DNA of 64,000 nucleotides from Hemicentrotus pulcherrimus (Eukaryota > Echinodermata > Echinoidea > Camarodonta > Strongylocentrotidae). Both the position numbers and the translations under genes were made by a program. Location: assembly GCA_003118195.1 (NCBI GenBank), contig BEXV01000854.1, positions 110,450 through 174,449 on the forward strand. Reading direction: 5' to 3'. Numbering within the stretch: the first letter of the stretch is position 1; each line of letters opens with the position of its first letter. The notes beneath the pieces are model-generated. The model worked only from the letters and a program-made list of their open reading frames with translations. It had not been told where the DNA came from and did no database searches. Below are positions 52,505 through 63,600 of this stretch, in pieces.

Positions 52505-54360
52505 GTTATTATAGTTTCTGTCCTTCCTTTAACCATCCCATGCTCTTTGCTGCCTTTCAAAAGTTCTTTCTTTCCCTGTAGTGTAATATGAGGGAAAGAA
52601 ATACTTATATTTGCGAAACTTGGGAGTCTGATAGAATATTTTGTAGTTTTCCTGATCTAGGTAAACATAACAATGACATAGCTGGCGCTCTTTATAGTTC
52701 TTCTAGAGATGTAGTCTGAACAACCGTAGCATGAAAAAAACGAGGGTTTTAAATATGTACCGTTTTTTCTATTAAGAAATAATTATCACCAAAAAAAAAT
52801 ACATAAATAAACAAATATCTAAATGCCAGTGTGATCAATTAGATCTTAATGTATTTTTGAAAATAATAATAGTATTTGAGTGTATGTTAATTGGGGGCTA
52901 CTCGGTACTCGTTAGCTACAGTTCGTAAGGAAATGTTTTGTAAGAGACACGTCCTTGTGAAAAAGATACAATATTAGCATATAATAGGACACCCTAATGA
53001 CTGCACATCAAAATGAAATCATCGTATTCATCATATTTTAGTTACTGTTAAGACCTTTCATTGTATATTTCCCTATAATATAAAACATTAAGACAGTATT
53101 GATAAAGACAAAATGTCAAATTGTTTCTCTTGTGTTACAGACAAGATATTCAAAACGTAGAAATTTAAATTTATTTATAGTAACATTGTTTACATGTTTC
53201 GTGAGGGTTAATTTGGGGAAGATTTTTTATTTCCTTCAGATTTTTCAAAATTTAGGGAGGACGGTTTATTCTACGAATATTTATTATCAAATACGCCCAT
53301 GAGCGTTTGCTTTCAAGGTGTTTCGGCGCCTTGCAAACCCCGTTTATTAAGATTTTCTTTAGTATTATTTACAAGACTTACGGATGCAACAATATGACTT
53401 GATTGAGTTTGTACCATTAAGGAATGATCATAATTACGATGATGTATGTTTGAAGTCAAGAAAAAATGCAAACTAAACCCCAAAACTGATATTTACCACA
53501 GGCCAAAATTATTTTGATGTATAATTCATATTTTCGCAATGTGGATATAAGATAGACCATGTTGAGAAAAAATATATGAGAATGACCTATATTCGAGTTT
53601 TTAAATCAAGAAATGTAGAAATCCTTGAAATATTTTAAGCTTTAAAAGGTGAGTTAATAAAATAGCAACCTTCCTCAGAACTATTATACCCCAAAGCTTA
53701 TTCTTAAATTCTTTGTATAGTTGTAGAGAAAGGTGCCGAAAGAAGAAAAAGGAAAATGGAATCGCTTCTTGTAAATAATTAAATTCAAAAGTACGCCAAG
53801 AAAAGTTGGAAGAGGGGAACGGGTAGGGAAATAATGGGGAGTATAGAAATATGAAAATTAGAGTACTTTTGTCCGATAGATTTCTTTCAATTTTTCACAA
53901 TTGTCAAGTAAAAACAGCCAAGTATCGCTATACAGCATGCATGCATGGTATGGACTGTCACATTCAAGATTGTGTTTACCGTTGCCTACTTTGTAAATTT
54001 GACAATACATCTCGTATAAAAGTTCATCGAGAAAATATTTTGGAATATTTCCTTTGGTAAACGGTTTAAATTATGAGCTTTACATCTATTATCGAACAAG
54101 CGTTGGGATACAAATAAATAGAATATTTCATTTTATTTCTGCTCCTTTCTTAAATTTAGAATAAAGATCTGGTTGAAATGTAGGTTTGTGTAAAATCTTA
54201 AACCAAGACTGATGTTTTAATCCCCAAAGAATTCACCTACAATTTAACAGAAATCAGTATTCTAATTTCAGAATCTAATTTCAAATATATTTTCAAAAGA
54301 ATTCATTATACTGTACATGTTTGTTATTCACTGAGTGCGTGCTTTTTGGTTTTCTCTCTC

Positions 54361-54391
54361 TTTTTTGTTTTTGTTTTTGTTTTTGTTTTTT
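54361..54391. repeat. (GTTTTT)n tract
   Basis: Four or five hexamer units of GTTTTT. Confidence 0.85.
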
Positions 54392-55369
54392 AATTTCCCT
54401 CAAGTGGTGCTATGAATAGTAATTAAACACCGTAAGGTCCATTTCTTTGCGGGAAATCAAAATTCACTCAACAACTCACAAAGTTTCACCATGATGTCAC
54501 CCAAACAACAAATGTATTTATGTATATATACAGTATGCATGTAAATGCTATTGAAACATTGTTTGAATATGATCAGATATAATTTCACTAAATCTATCCA
54601 ACGTATCAATGAATGTTGTGTATTTAATTTTCTTTCTTGAATTACTTGCCACAATTATACAACTTCCACACAACTGCGCGAGGAGTGTCATTTTTGACAA
54701 ACATGGCGCATTACAAATGTTCACTATTATTATATTCGACCTTAAAACTGTGTGAATTTTTGCGGGGTGAGTAATCATTCGGGAAACCAAATTGCAATCC
54801 GAATGGGCCGAAAGGTAATTGTGCACTTTTGTTACGGAATTTATTGTCACGTGTGAAGTAGAAAAGACTCTAGTTCGAGGACTGTTTTGTGTCTTTTCAT
54901 ACAAATAAAGAGCTTCAATTGAATGTACTGTTAGACGAATAAAGAGCCTCACTATTCTCTGTTGTTTATTGCAAAATTGCACTTTAGAGTCTAGTGTCAT
55001 TGAACGCACTTGAAATAAGTGTTTCTTTTATGATTAAAAACTTGGTGCATGCAATGGTGATTTTTCACCATGCTATATTTGACAGTCTCGTGCAGACTTT
55101 TGGCAGAGTTGGTGAACAGTAGCCAGTTTTGAAGTCACTAGTTGATTGGGACCCGCCAAATAATGAACTGTTTTGTTGATTGGTTAGCTATCTGCCTGGG
55201 GAAAGTAGAGTCACTCTAAGATTACTTCATATTCCTCTTGGAGAACAGTATCTTTAAGGAAAGCTGAGGGAAATGTTTAAAAAGTAATGCTTTACACTCT
55301 TCTTTGTGATGTCATCTAGCTTGATCTGTAAGGGCTTGCATCGTTGTTTGTCGTAAAACATCACCTATT

Positions 55370-55960
55370 TCTCATAGCTTCTCGTTGAAACAATCGCAAA
55401 TGTGATAATGTGATGCTAAAGTGCAGATGAACTCCTTAACTACATAACCGAGGGAATTCCCCATTTGATTACCGCAGCCAATTTGCCTTTTACATTTACC
55501 TCCATACACTCTGTCAAGGGATGGACATCTGCAGGTGATCTTGAAAGTTGTTTCTGGATTCATGAAAGTGGATATCATCGGGATTGAAGTTAAAGGAGAC
55601 TATATCACTTGAGTCAACGGTTCCCACTTGGTCAATGTTAATGATAATACGGAAGAACTCTTTGATTCGTCTACATCTTCATGGGGTCTACCTACCACAA
55701 GATAACCAAAATTACCCAAAAAAAATTGACACCAAAAGTCAGGAACAAGTGGATGCAGGTATCTCTCCTGCGACGAGGGCGTGTATCTGTCTTTGATCCG
55801 AAGGGGTATAGTGAGAGCCGTCTAGAAGGCGTTTGAAGCTTCCCTCTACCAAGACTTTCCATGCCGCAATTTGGCGAGTACTCTGGGACAGGTTGGATGC
55901 CGTGGTTTGAGAACGCTAACACCTTCTGTACGTTTTTATCACACATGTTGACTCAAAAAT
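55370..55960 (-). pseudogene. Decayed coding-like block (minus strand)
   Basis: On the minus strand, protein-like text runs across about 0.6 kb but switches frame several times. From high to low coordinates: FSNHGIQPVPEYSPNCGMES near 55870-55930; in a shifted frame WKVLVEGSFKRLLDGSHYTP and IHALVAGEIPA; then IKEFFRIIINIDQVGTVDSS near 55600-55660; then TFKITCRCPSLDRVYGGKCK near 55500-55560, which ends at 55372. No single frame stays open, so if real this is an old pseudogene or transposon relic. The cysteine-containing last part could suggest an extracellular domain, but I recognise no family. It lies 0.6 kb before pax6 exon 4. Confidence 0.3.
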
Positions 55961-56300
55961 CTGAAGCCAAAGAAGTGAAACTGCATTTTTTCCATCATGA
56001 TGATGATAATGATAGTAAAATATGATTATGCAGCGCTTGACACTACTGTTTCTAAGCGATGTACTATTATCATATCTGTAATGCCCTAGTTGTCTTGTTG
56101 TTGTTAGTTGTTGATTTTTTTTTCTTGATGAAAATATGTAAACAACAATAGTAATTCATCAGTTGATTAGACTCATCAGAGGCAATTCACTAAACTTGTA
56201 ATTATACTAAGAAAGAAGCTAGAGCTCTGTGATCCTTATTATGTTCTTAAGTCCATGATGATAGAAATATGTTCCTATTTCATGATATTGTTTGCCTCCA

Positions 56301-56307
<7 letters not shown>

Positions 56308-56333
<26 letters not shown>

Positions 56334-56335
56334 GC
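56308..56335. repeat. (TC)n microsatellite
   Basis: A TCTC run in the last part of intron 3, with a separate poly-C run at about 56436-56446. Confidence 0.95.
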
Positions 56336-56566
56336 ACATACACACACTAACCTCATGAGTTTCTTTTTCAAACTTGTCATTGTTATTTGTATTTCGTTGG
56401 TGGAAAACATCCCACATCTAAAAACCGGAAGATCCCCCCCCCCCCTGCCACTTTAATGACCATGCACTTTAATTGACCCTATCACTTCATTTTGCCAATG
56501 ATGGAAAAGGAATTGCATATTTAATAGCTGAAAGATTTTATCAGTCACATTATTTCTATTTTTTAG

Positions 56567-56689
56567 GTGAGCATGAACCGAAGGCAGCTGAAGATGATGA
56601 GGATGCTCAAGCTAGATTACGGCTGAAAAGGAAATTACAGAGGAACAGAACATCCTTCACTGCTCAACAGATAGAGGAACTTGAGAAAG
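56567..56689 (+). CDS. pax6: Pax6 coding exon 4 (acidic linker, start of homeodomain)
   Basis: The exon encodes residues 219-259 plus one base. First comes an acidic stretch, [14 protein letters not shown], the counterpart of the vertebrate GEDSDEAQ. The basic RLRLKRK follows. The homeodomain starts at residue 242 with [18 protein letters not shown], keeping Arg5, Phe8 and Leu16 of the homeodomain consensus. The acceptor is TATTTCTATTTTTTAG and the donor is GAAAG|GTGAGA in phase 1, so the next exon should open with AG and continue Glu-Phe-Glu. The remaining 42 homeodomain residues, including recognition helix 3, are downstream of the window. Substitutions at homeodomain 10 and 15 (Ala, Glu) differ from the vertebrate Gln, Ala. 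Confidence 0.97.
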
Positions 56690-56790
56690 GTGAGAACTCA
56701 ATCCCTTGACTCCTGCATTGTCATATTCCCCATGGGTTTAATACAGGAATCACCCGGTTCCAGGTGGTAACGGGTTAACCAGGTTTTAGG

Positions 56791-56930
56791 TTGGTTTGGT
56801 TGGTTGGTTGAGTTTACCTGACTGCTAATAAAGCACGTGTATGCTTGTAAGTAAGCAACCAGGGAAATGACGACTATAAGTCCTCTCCGATGGACTTGGT
56901 AATGAGGATGAATGCCTTGTCAAAGGGTAC
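56791..56930 (-). repeat. SINE fragment (minus)
   Basis: This shares a 50-base tail with the copy near 25.45 kb (41 of 50 positions). On the minus strand it reads CCTTTGACAAGGCATTCATCC, then CCATCGGAGAGGACTTATAG, then the shared tail ending in CAACCAACC. It lies about 100 bases after pax6 exon 4. Confidence 0.6.
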
Positions 56931-57172
56931 TGTCTCATAGAATTGGTTTCGATTTTGTGTCTTCAGTACTAAACTGGCGTTCAAATCGTAGATTAAAAAT
57001 AGGAACCAAAAATTTGATGTAATGGTTGAGGTTGATTGATATTGAGAGGAGGGCTGAGATTGAGATTAAGCAGAGAGGCAAGGATTAAGAGAGAAATTAA
57101 GATCAAGTGCAAATTGAGAGCTAGATTGAAGTGTAGATTAGGAGCAAGAATAACACTTAGTTTGAGAGCCAC

Positions 57173-57233
57173 GATTGAGATTTGAGATTTGAGATTTGAG
57201 ATTTGAGATTTGAGATTTGAGATTGAGATTGAG
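57173..57233. repeat. (GAGATTT)n heptamer repeat
   Basis: About seven tandem GAGATTT units. The preceding 150 bases are a diverged relative (GAGATTGAGATTAAG and similar), so the array was probably once longer. Confidence 0.95.
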
Positions 57234-57515
57234 TGCGGAACGTTTTATTCTTGATTCTTCACCAATAACCCTCTTCTGTTATTAATACAATGTTGTGCAT
57301 CTGTTCATTCATTATAAGTTCTTGGCATCATTTCTTCTTATAGTTTATTTTTTACATCAATATGATAGTTGCTTCTGACGCCAAAAGCTTTTTACCTCAT
57401 GATCAATTTCCAAAAAGAAAATAAAATCAATCTTTTGAACTATATAATAAAGAGACAAAAGAAGAGAGTTTGTCTGTATTTCATGATTGTGTCCTTGATC
57501 ATTTACTACATGTAT

Positions 57516-58061
57516 TTTAAAGGTACTATGTCCCTTTTGCAGCCAACCTCAAATGCTGTAGAACTTTGCAGGAATTATGAATATGTCATGTATGTCCTAT
57601 CTGTGAAATTTAAACGTTAGCAGTGTCCTCATATTCAAATTATGCAAGGAAACACGTTTACTTGCTAGACTTCACTGTCAGACACTATTGAGTGACTGAC
57701 TGGTCTTTTTTTTCTTCTTTGGTAATAACATACATGAAAAGAGTTGTAAAGGGTACATGAGCATTTGTCTACATCAATAACCCACTTCTTGTAATGGCCA
57801 AGATTAAACTGATTGAATCTTTGCGCAGCATAAAACGTATGACCATTCGGTACAATTGTCTGAAAATCAAGACTATTACTTTTGGGCTCTATAGCCCTAA
57901 AGTCGATTTGACAACTAAAAGTCGTTATTTTCCCACTTGAAGACATTTTCAAGCCCCACCTGTTTTTAGGGAAGTTCTAAATTAGTATTATCTTTCAAAT
58001 GCAGTTGGAATTTAACTTTTTTATTTGTTTTGGCCTGCAGATGGGACTTAGTACCTTTAAA
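57516..58061 (-). mobile_element. 0.5-kb inverted-repeat transposon (MITE), copy 2
   Basis: This is the counterpart of copy 1 in reverse orientation. The left end is TTTAAAGGTACTATGTCCC and the right end GGGACTTAGTACCTTTAAA, terminal inverted repeats differing at one or two positions. Interior landmarks shared with copy 1 include the TGTCAGACACTATTGAGTG region and the CCACTTCTTGTAATGGCCA region. It lacks a transposase frame. Confidence 0.8.
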
Positions 58062-58848
58062 TGGTAAAAGTCACCTAGCAAATCATGAATTGTATGTTAA
58101 CTCCCAATCAAACAATTTTGAGATATACTGTAATGTCCGCAAAGAATAAATAAGGGGAAAACCGTGAGAAAATCATGAAGGTTCCTTTTTCTTTTCTTTT
58201 CTTTTTTTTAAATACTTGAAGTAATGAGAAAATTCGTTCTCTCGCGCTAGATAACCTGAAAGGAACCGCGACAAATGTAACTCACACCTTGGCAATGTGA
58301 TCTTCTCCAGCTAACCATCTAGCACATTGAACCCTATTATTGATGTTTATTTAGATGATAATAGTTCGAACCACCAACACTGACACATCCATTCAAACTT
58401 GCAAAGCAACACAATTGTAGGCAATCTGAGATAAATTGGATGCTTTGAAGAGCTTGAAAGGTGATTTATCACTGGTTTTCTTACAGAAATTAAACAATTT
58501 CACGCGCGGTGATTTTTGTCTTATCCGGATTAGGCTTCGCAAAAGCTCTCGAATTGTTCACGCTTTGCTCTCACATGCGCGAGATGTAAATTGAAAAGAA
58601 ATGCAAACACCCTTCGTGTCTGACATCTAAATACCTGCATTATAAATCGAACTGTAACTATATAAACATATATTTCAATAAAGATTTCGTTATCCTTTTT
58701 CACTTGGGGTTTGTTTTCTTGTTCATCTCTGATATGTTTGTATCATGGGATAAATCTACCTTTCTATTTTTGGAATGGTTGTATTTTCAAAGTAATACCT
58801 GATTGATAGTTAAAGTTGAACAACAATAACATTTTTGACTGCATGAGA

Positions 58849-58910
58849 ATCTCTCTCTCTCTCTCTCTCTTTCTCTCTTTCTCTCTTTCTCTATTTCTCT
58901 CTCTCTTTGT
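58849..58910. repeat. (TC)n/(TTTC)n microsatellite
   Basis: CT repeat with TTTCTC interruptions in intron 4. Confidence 0.95.
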
Positions 58911-61900
58911 GAGGGCGGGGGCCTTTGGTGCTTTTTTCCTCACTGATAAAACTTGGGGTCAGATTGAATTTAATGTCGAAATCATCTTTCTCTTGAAGTT
59001 AATGGTTCGAGGTGTATCTGTTTTTCTTGTTCACCTTTTCATTTTGCATTTATTCTTTAGTATATAGGCCTACTTAATACGAAACTGACACCTTCTATAA
59101 GATTTATAAGTTCTTCGAATTTTATTGTAAACTTAATTGTTAAAGTGAGGATTTTACCGAGAAAAGTTGGTTCGATTTTGATATCTGTTCAAGAAATCCC
59201 GGAAATATGTGAAGATAATTAGAATGAATGCTTGAGGATCGGATTACTACATTTCAACATCTGTCGGTTATCCAACATATAAATTCCATATCGTCACAAT
59301 GGACAATATGAAGCAATTTGATTGAGAACTTGGATATCATTACCTCAGAAATGACAACTATCAAGCAGGCCTGTTGAGATGTATATACTGAAATGTTCAT
59401 TAGAACAAGGAGGATATATTTCTTTGATTAGAATAAGTGTAATGATAAAGGGGCAGGTTTGACAGTGTGTCAGTCTTTTTCAGTCACGATTGAAAATGAA
59501 ACGTTTCAAAACCGAGTATTATCTGTGAAGAATAACAAAAGGGAGATGGAATAATAAAATAGATAATTAGATATCATAGATGTTCGATTATCATTTGGAA
59601 TTGAAAATTGTCTCCCAACAATTAAATTGCTAATTACTACCCTGTGGTTCTTTTGTCTTTCCATTATAAATGGTGAATATGACAGTTACCACGCCATGTG
59701 CACTCTACTTCTCTCATAATCAAGCTAATGCAGAATCGAGTAAATATGCATTGGGAAAGGGGGATAATTCGGCGTTGATACTTTAAATGTATTTCATCAG
59801 GAACTATTGGGCTAAAAGAAGCGCCGAAAATCGACAGATCCTAGCACAAGTGGTAATTATAAGCTCATTAAACCCGAACACAGTACTGATTCAAGGCCCG
59901 AAGCTATTTGGAAGACCGTGTTAATATTTAATCACCATACACCTGGGAAGACGTCTAATCGAGAAAGAATGGTTCTCCCTAGCGAAGCATCACTGCGTTT
60001 CGATATATTGCTTGCCAAAAACTGCACCGACGCGCACAAGCCTTGTGGCCTTTATCCCCAGTCGTGAAAACGGTAAATAATTGACTATCAGCCACTATCG
60101 CACTGGGAATGCGAGCACTGTTTGATCCGTGGGGGAATTGGGGAAAAGATGATGAAAAAAAGTTCGGAGGGTATTTCGTCGCGTTTTGGACGCCGTTCTT
60201 GGGGGATGTTTTTGTTTAATTCTTCGTAAATTGATTCATCATCGTCAAGGGGTGCCGAGTAGAACTAATTTGTCAATTTTCTCAACCAAGCGTCTTTCGA
60301 CCGTCTGTCAGTTTCAGTATGGTACTAACAAGATATCCTTCATGCTATCCATTCGTCTGAATCAAGGATTGGGAACTCACTGTATTGAGCACTCTACGAC
60401 GTACCCCTAGGTTATGATATCGTACATGGGTTATTACATTCAGAATTATCATGCATCATGTGTATTATCTGCAACAGCTTTTTTTCTGGCATAAAACAAT
60501 AGTGTGCATCGTTGAGTTCGCTATTAACATGAGGATGCTATTATATTTTGCATTGTGTAGTTGTCACCAAAAACCTTGGCGGGTAGCATGAAGGACATGA
60601 TATATTCACTTTCTGTACGAGCACAAACAAGGTGCGGAATACGGGAATTGTAATGATAAATAGGCCATAATTATGATGGTACATGAATATTTCGATATAT
60701 TTGGAGATTTTCAAGACTTTCCATAGGTCTTTAAATCGTTAACAGTAATCTTGATTCGATGAAAAATAAAAAATAAACTGTTCCTCAAAAGTTCGTCAAC
60801 TGTGCAAAACAACGAACTAAATTCTTCCTCAGAAAGGAGTTTCATTTTTCTGGAAAAGTGCAGCTGGGGGATTTAATCGATATTTTCCGTATTATATGAA
60901 GCCTTTTACACCAGAATTAAGTAATTAGGTACTCTAAAAGGGGCACAAAAACACCTAGCTTGAAAGAGTTTCTTTGAAACGCCCAGAGGGCATGTGGTCT
61001 AGGCGGTTGCTTGTGGTCAAATTTATTTCCTTTTCGAAGTGTTCACCTATTATCCATCCACAGTATGATTCTTCGATCCGCTTCCAATTTTTGATGAAAT
61101 ATTGTGTGCTTATTGTCCCTTTTTCCACCTTTCCTCGCAATATACATCATGTACATGCGTTTTCTTAAACATGGTTCATCCAGGGAAATGACTTGAGGGG
61201 TATTTAGAAATTATAGAAAATTTCTCAGATTTGATAATTTTAGAAAGCTCCAAAAGTCATCTAGTCGACGAAAATATAATTTTTGTAAAGGTGTAAAGGT
61301 AAATGAATAAAAATTCATTGTCACCATCCAATCTCGATATCTTTATTCCTCAAAAGAGCCTGCCTATACCTCAAAAAATGATTAACTTGTATGCAATGGA
61401 TGACTGATACCAGTAAACCGATGATCTATATTGGGTAACAAAGGGAAAGTAACATTCAAATCTACCATGATTCATCATAGCCGTCTTCACGATCAGGGCA
61501 TACGGGTATTTATTTTGGAGTGGAGTGAGGTGAAGCTGTTGTTGGAATTGATGGTAATTACGCTTGACCATGGCAGTGGTAGCTTGTTTTCATTTTTATA
61601 ATTGAAGGACACTGTATATCTAATGGGTGTGGGAGTAACGCGCTAATATTTGTTCGTTCGTTTGGCTTCTACATACCTAAGTGAGATAGTGATTGCCCTG
61701 TGTTATCTGCCTTTCGTTTTATTTGTAAAAGAAAAAGGAAGCTTTTAGGCCTTCAAACAAATTAACAATGTCATAGATCGTCGTAGCAAATACGCAATAT
61801 TACGGAGTTATGATATCTAAATTTGTCGTAGGCCTATTTTGTAATTTAATAAGGGCATTTCCGACCAGCTTTCTGTTGTATTTTTATGATAATTGTAGTA

Positions 61901-62384
61901 ACATACGCAATATCTTGATTTTGGTATGACACATCAATAGCTTTGTGATTAAAAACGACGTTGTATATAGATTGTTGATTTTTCTGTATAACGTTTTTTT
62001 TTTTCACAGTGAAAATTAAGCCTCAGTAGGCCTACTTGAAATGTATATGCATATGTTTCATTCGTTTAATTTCTCTTTGTGGTCATATTCACTTTTGTTC
62101 ATTCTTATACGAGATATTAAGTGATTAACATAAAGAAATAGTAAATGAAGCAAAAAACTCTGCGTTAATTGATAAGGTGTCGTCATATTATAATGTGCAT
62201 TTGGGGGAACAAATCTCTTGTTTCCCTGTATTTCAATCGTATTGGTTTACAATGGTGACCATACCGTGACATCATGAAGCATGGGCCTTAACCCTGAAAA
62301 TAAACTTCTTGTCAATCTTCATCATGTATACATAACCGTCTTTTCTTGGAAAATAAACATATCTGCCGTATTCTGGTGTCCAAA

Positions 62385-62535
62385 GCCGCCGTAGAGAGGT
62401 GGCAAGACTGTGCACTTAGCCGCGTAACGCGATTAGCGCCAAACCTAGCCCGGCGGTCCGGCAGACCAGGACGGTAATCGCCCGTTTGCTAGATAGGCGA
62501 CGACTTGACGGTGGCGTCCAAGACCGGCGATCATT
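62385..62535. other. CpG-rich block in intron 4
   Basis: CG dinucleotides are dense (CCGCGTAACGCGATTAGCGCC, CCGGCGGTCCGGCAGACC, GGCGACGACTTGACGG) while both sides are AT-rich. GATTA, the core of Otx/bicoid-type homeodomain sites, occurs inside. There is no reading frame. It is a candidate cis-regulatory element. Confidence 0.3.
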
Positions 62536-62579
62536 GAAAATACTGTCCGGATGAATCAAATTGTCATCCATTTATTCTT

Positions 62580-62715
62580 TTTTTTAAATTCCTCTCCTTT
62601 CTCTCATTCTTCTCCTCCTCCTCCTTCTACCTCTTCCTCTTCCTTTTTATAAAATCTTTTTTTCTTTTTCTTCTTTGGCTCAAGTTCTCCTACTCCTCCT
62701 CCCCTTTTTTCTCCT
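62580..62715. repeat. Pyrimidine tract (CTC/TTC)
   Basis: T- and C-rich low-complexity run. It explains the Lys/Glu-rich frame on the minus strand. Confidence 0.85.
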
Positions 62716-63464
62716 GCGTCTTCATAACTCATTGTGTCATAAGCCTGAAAGATCAGACTTGTCCAATTTAAATCTAAAACACATTTGTATTGCTCGATAT
62801 AAAGGCATTGCATTACATCTGAAATCCCTAAAAGCATTTCCTCTTCACAGTCATTCAGATTAAAAGTAAAAATATATAGGCATATACTATCATAGTATAT
62901 ACTATCATTAACTCAGAAAGAAACATGAATGACATAATGAAGACATGAAGTGAAGAGTCGATATCATGAAACTTTAAATAAAATTCTCTTTTGATTGAGT
63001 AATGCTTTTTGTAAAAAGATGTTAATGGTGAATGTATTAATGATAACGACGATTATGACACTCAAGTATTTCGCTTACCCTCGGGAAATAATAACTTTCA
63101 AAATCCGAGTTTGAATCGTCGTATACTCGTATGCTATATTAGCTCTAACAGGCTTCTTGGAGACCAACGAGCTTGCAATGTCTTTGTATTGTCATTTAGA
63201 GAAATAGATCTGAAATGATTATTTTAGGAATAAATGTATTTATTAGCAATTTAGAAACTAAGACCAACGTAAAGTGGTGTACAAAATAATTTAATAGATT
63301 GCCAGTGCTGAAGAGAATGATATTTCATTTATGTTTGATAGAATTAGTTTAAATATGATATGCATGAGTGGTTCAATTTTTTACTCCTTATTTATTTCTC
63401 TCTCATTTAAAAAAGAAGGAACCTCTTTTATGTCTCCATAGGACATGTTTTCACGTGACATCAT

Positions 63465-63600
63465 GTTTCTCGAGCGGGGTGCGACATCGCGATACGAGTC
63501 GCATAGACAGCGTTACGCAGTCGAGCGCGCGCTAATGTGCACACGTACGCGCGTGATAATACGCACGGTCACGCCAAGGTCACGCATTAATACGTGTCAT
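63465..63600. promoter_or_regulatory. CpG-rich block with DR5-like and Pax6-like sites
   Basis: The block is dense in CG (GTCGAGCGCGCGCTAATG, CACACGTACGCGCGTG). At 63566-63582 the words CGGTCA and AGGTCA stand in direct orientation, separated by five bases, the DR5 arrangement bound by RAR/RXR-type receptors; the first half-site has C instead of A or G at position 1. Overlapping it, GTCACGCATTAAT (63579-63591) fits the Pax6 paired-domain site TTCACGCWTSANT at 11 of 13 positions. Both are predictions only. Confidence 0.3.

Larger units (their letters stand above)
32221..56566 (+). other. pax6: pax6 intron 3 (24.3 kb)
   Basis: This is the longest intron seen, from GTAAGT to TATTTCTATTTTTTAG. 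It holds most of the repeats: a foldback element (35248-35359), two minisatellites, a 0.5-kb inverted-repeat transposon copy, pyrimidine tracts, an assembly gap, and a possible LINE end near 52.5 kb. It also has CpG-rich blocks at about 40320-40620 and 43000-43280 and a decayed coding-like block at 55370-55960. No exon with Pax similarity is found between the paired and homeodomain exons. Other parts are AT-rich without recognisable content. Confidence 0.85.

Noticed and set aside
58496..58520. TTTCACGCGCGGTGAT as a Pax6 paired-domain site
   Set aside because: Too many mismatches after the TTCACGC core.
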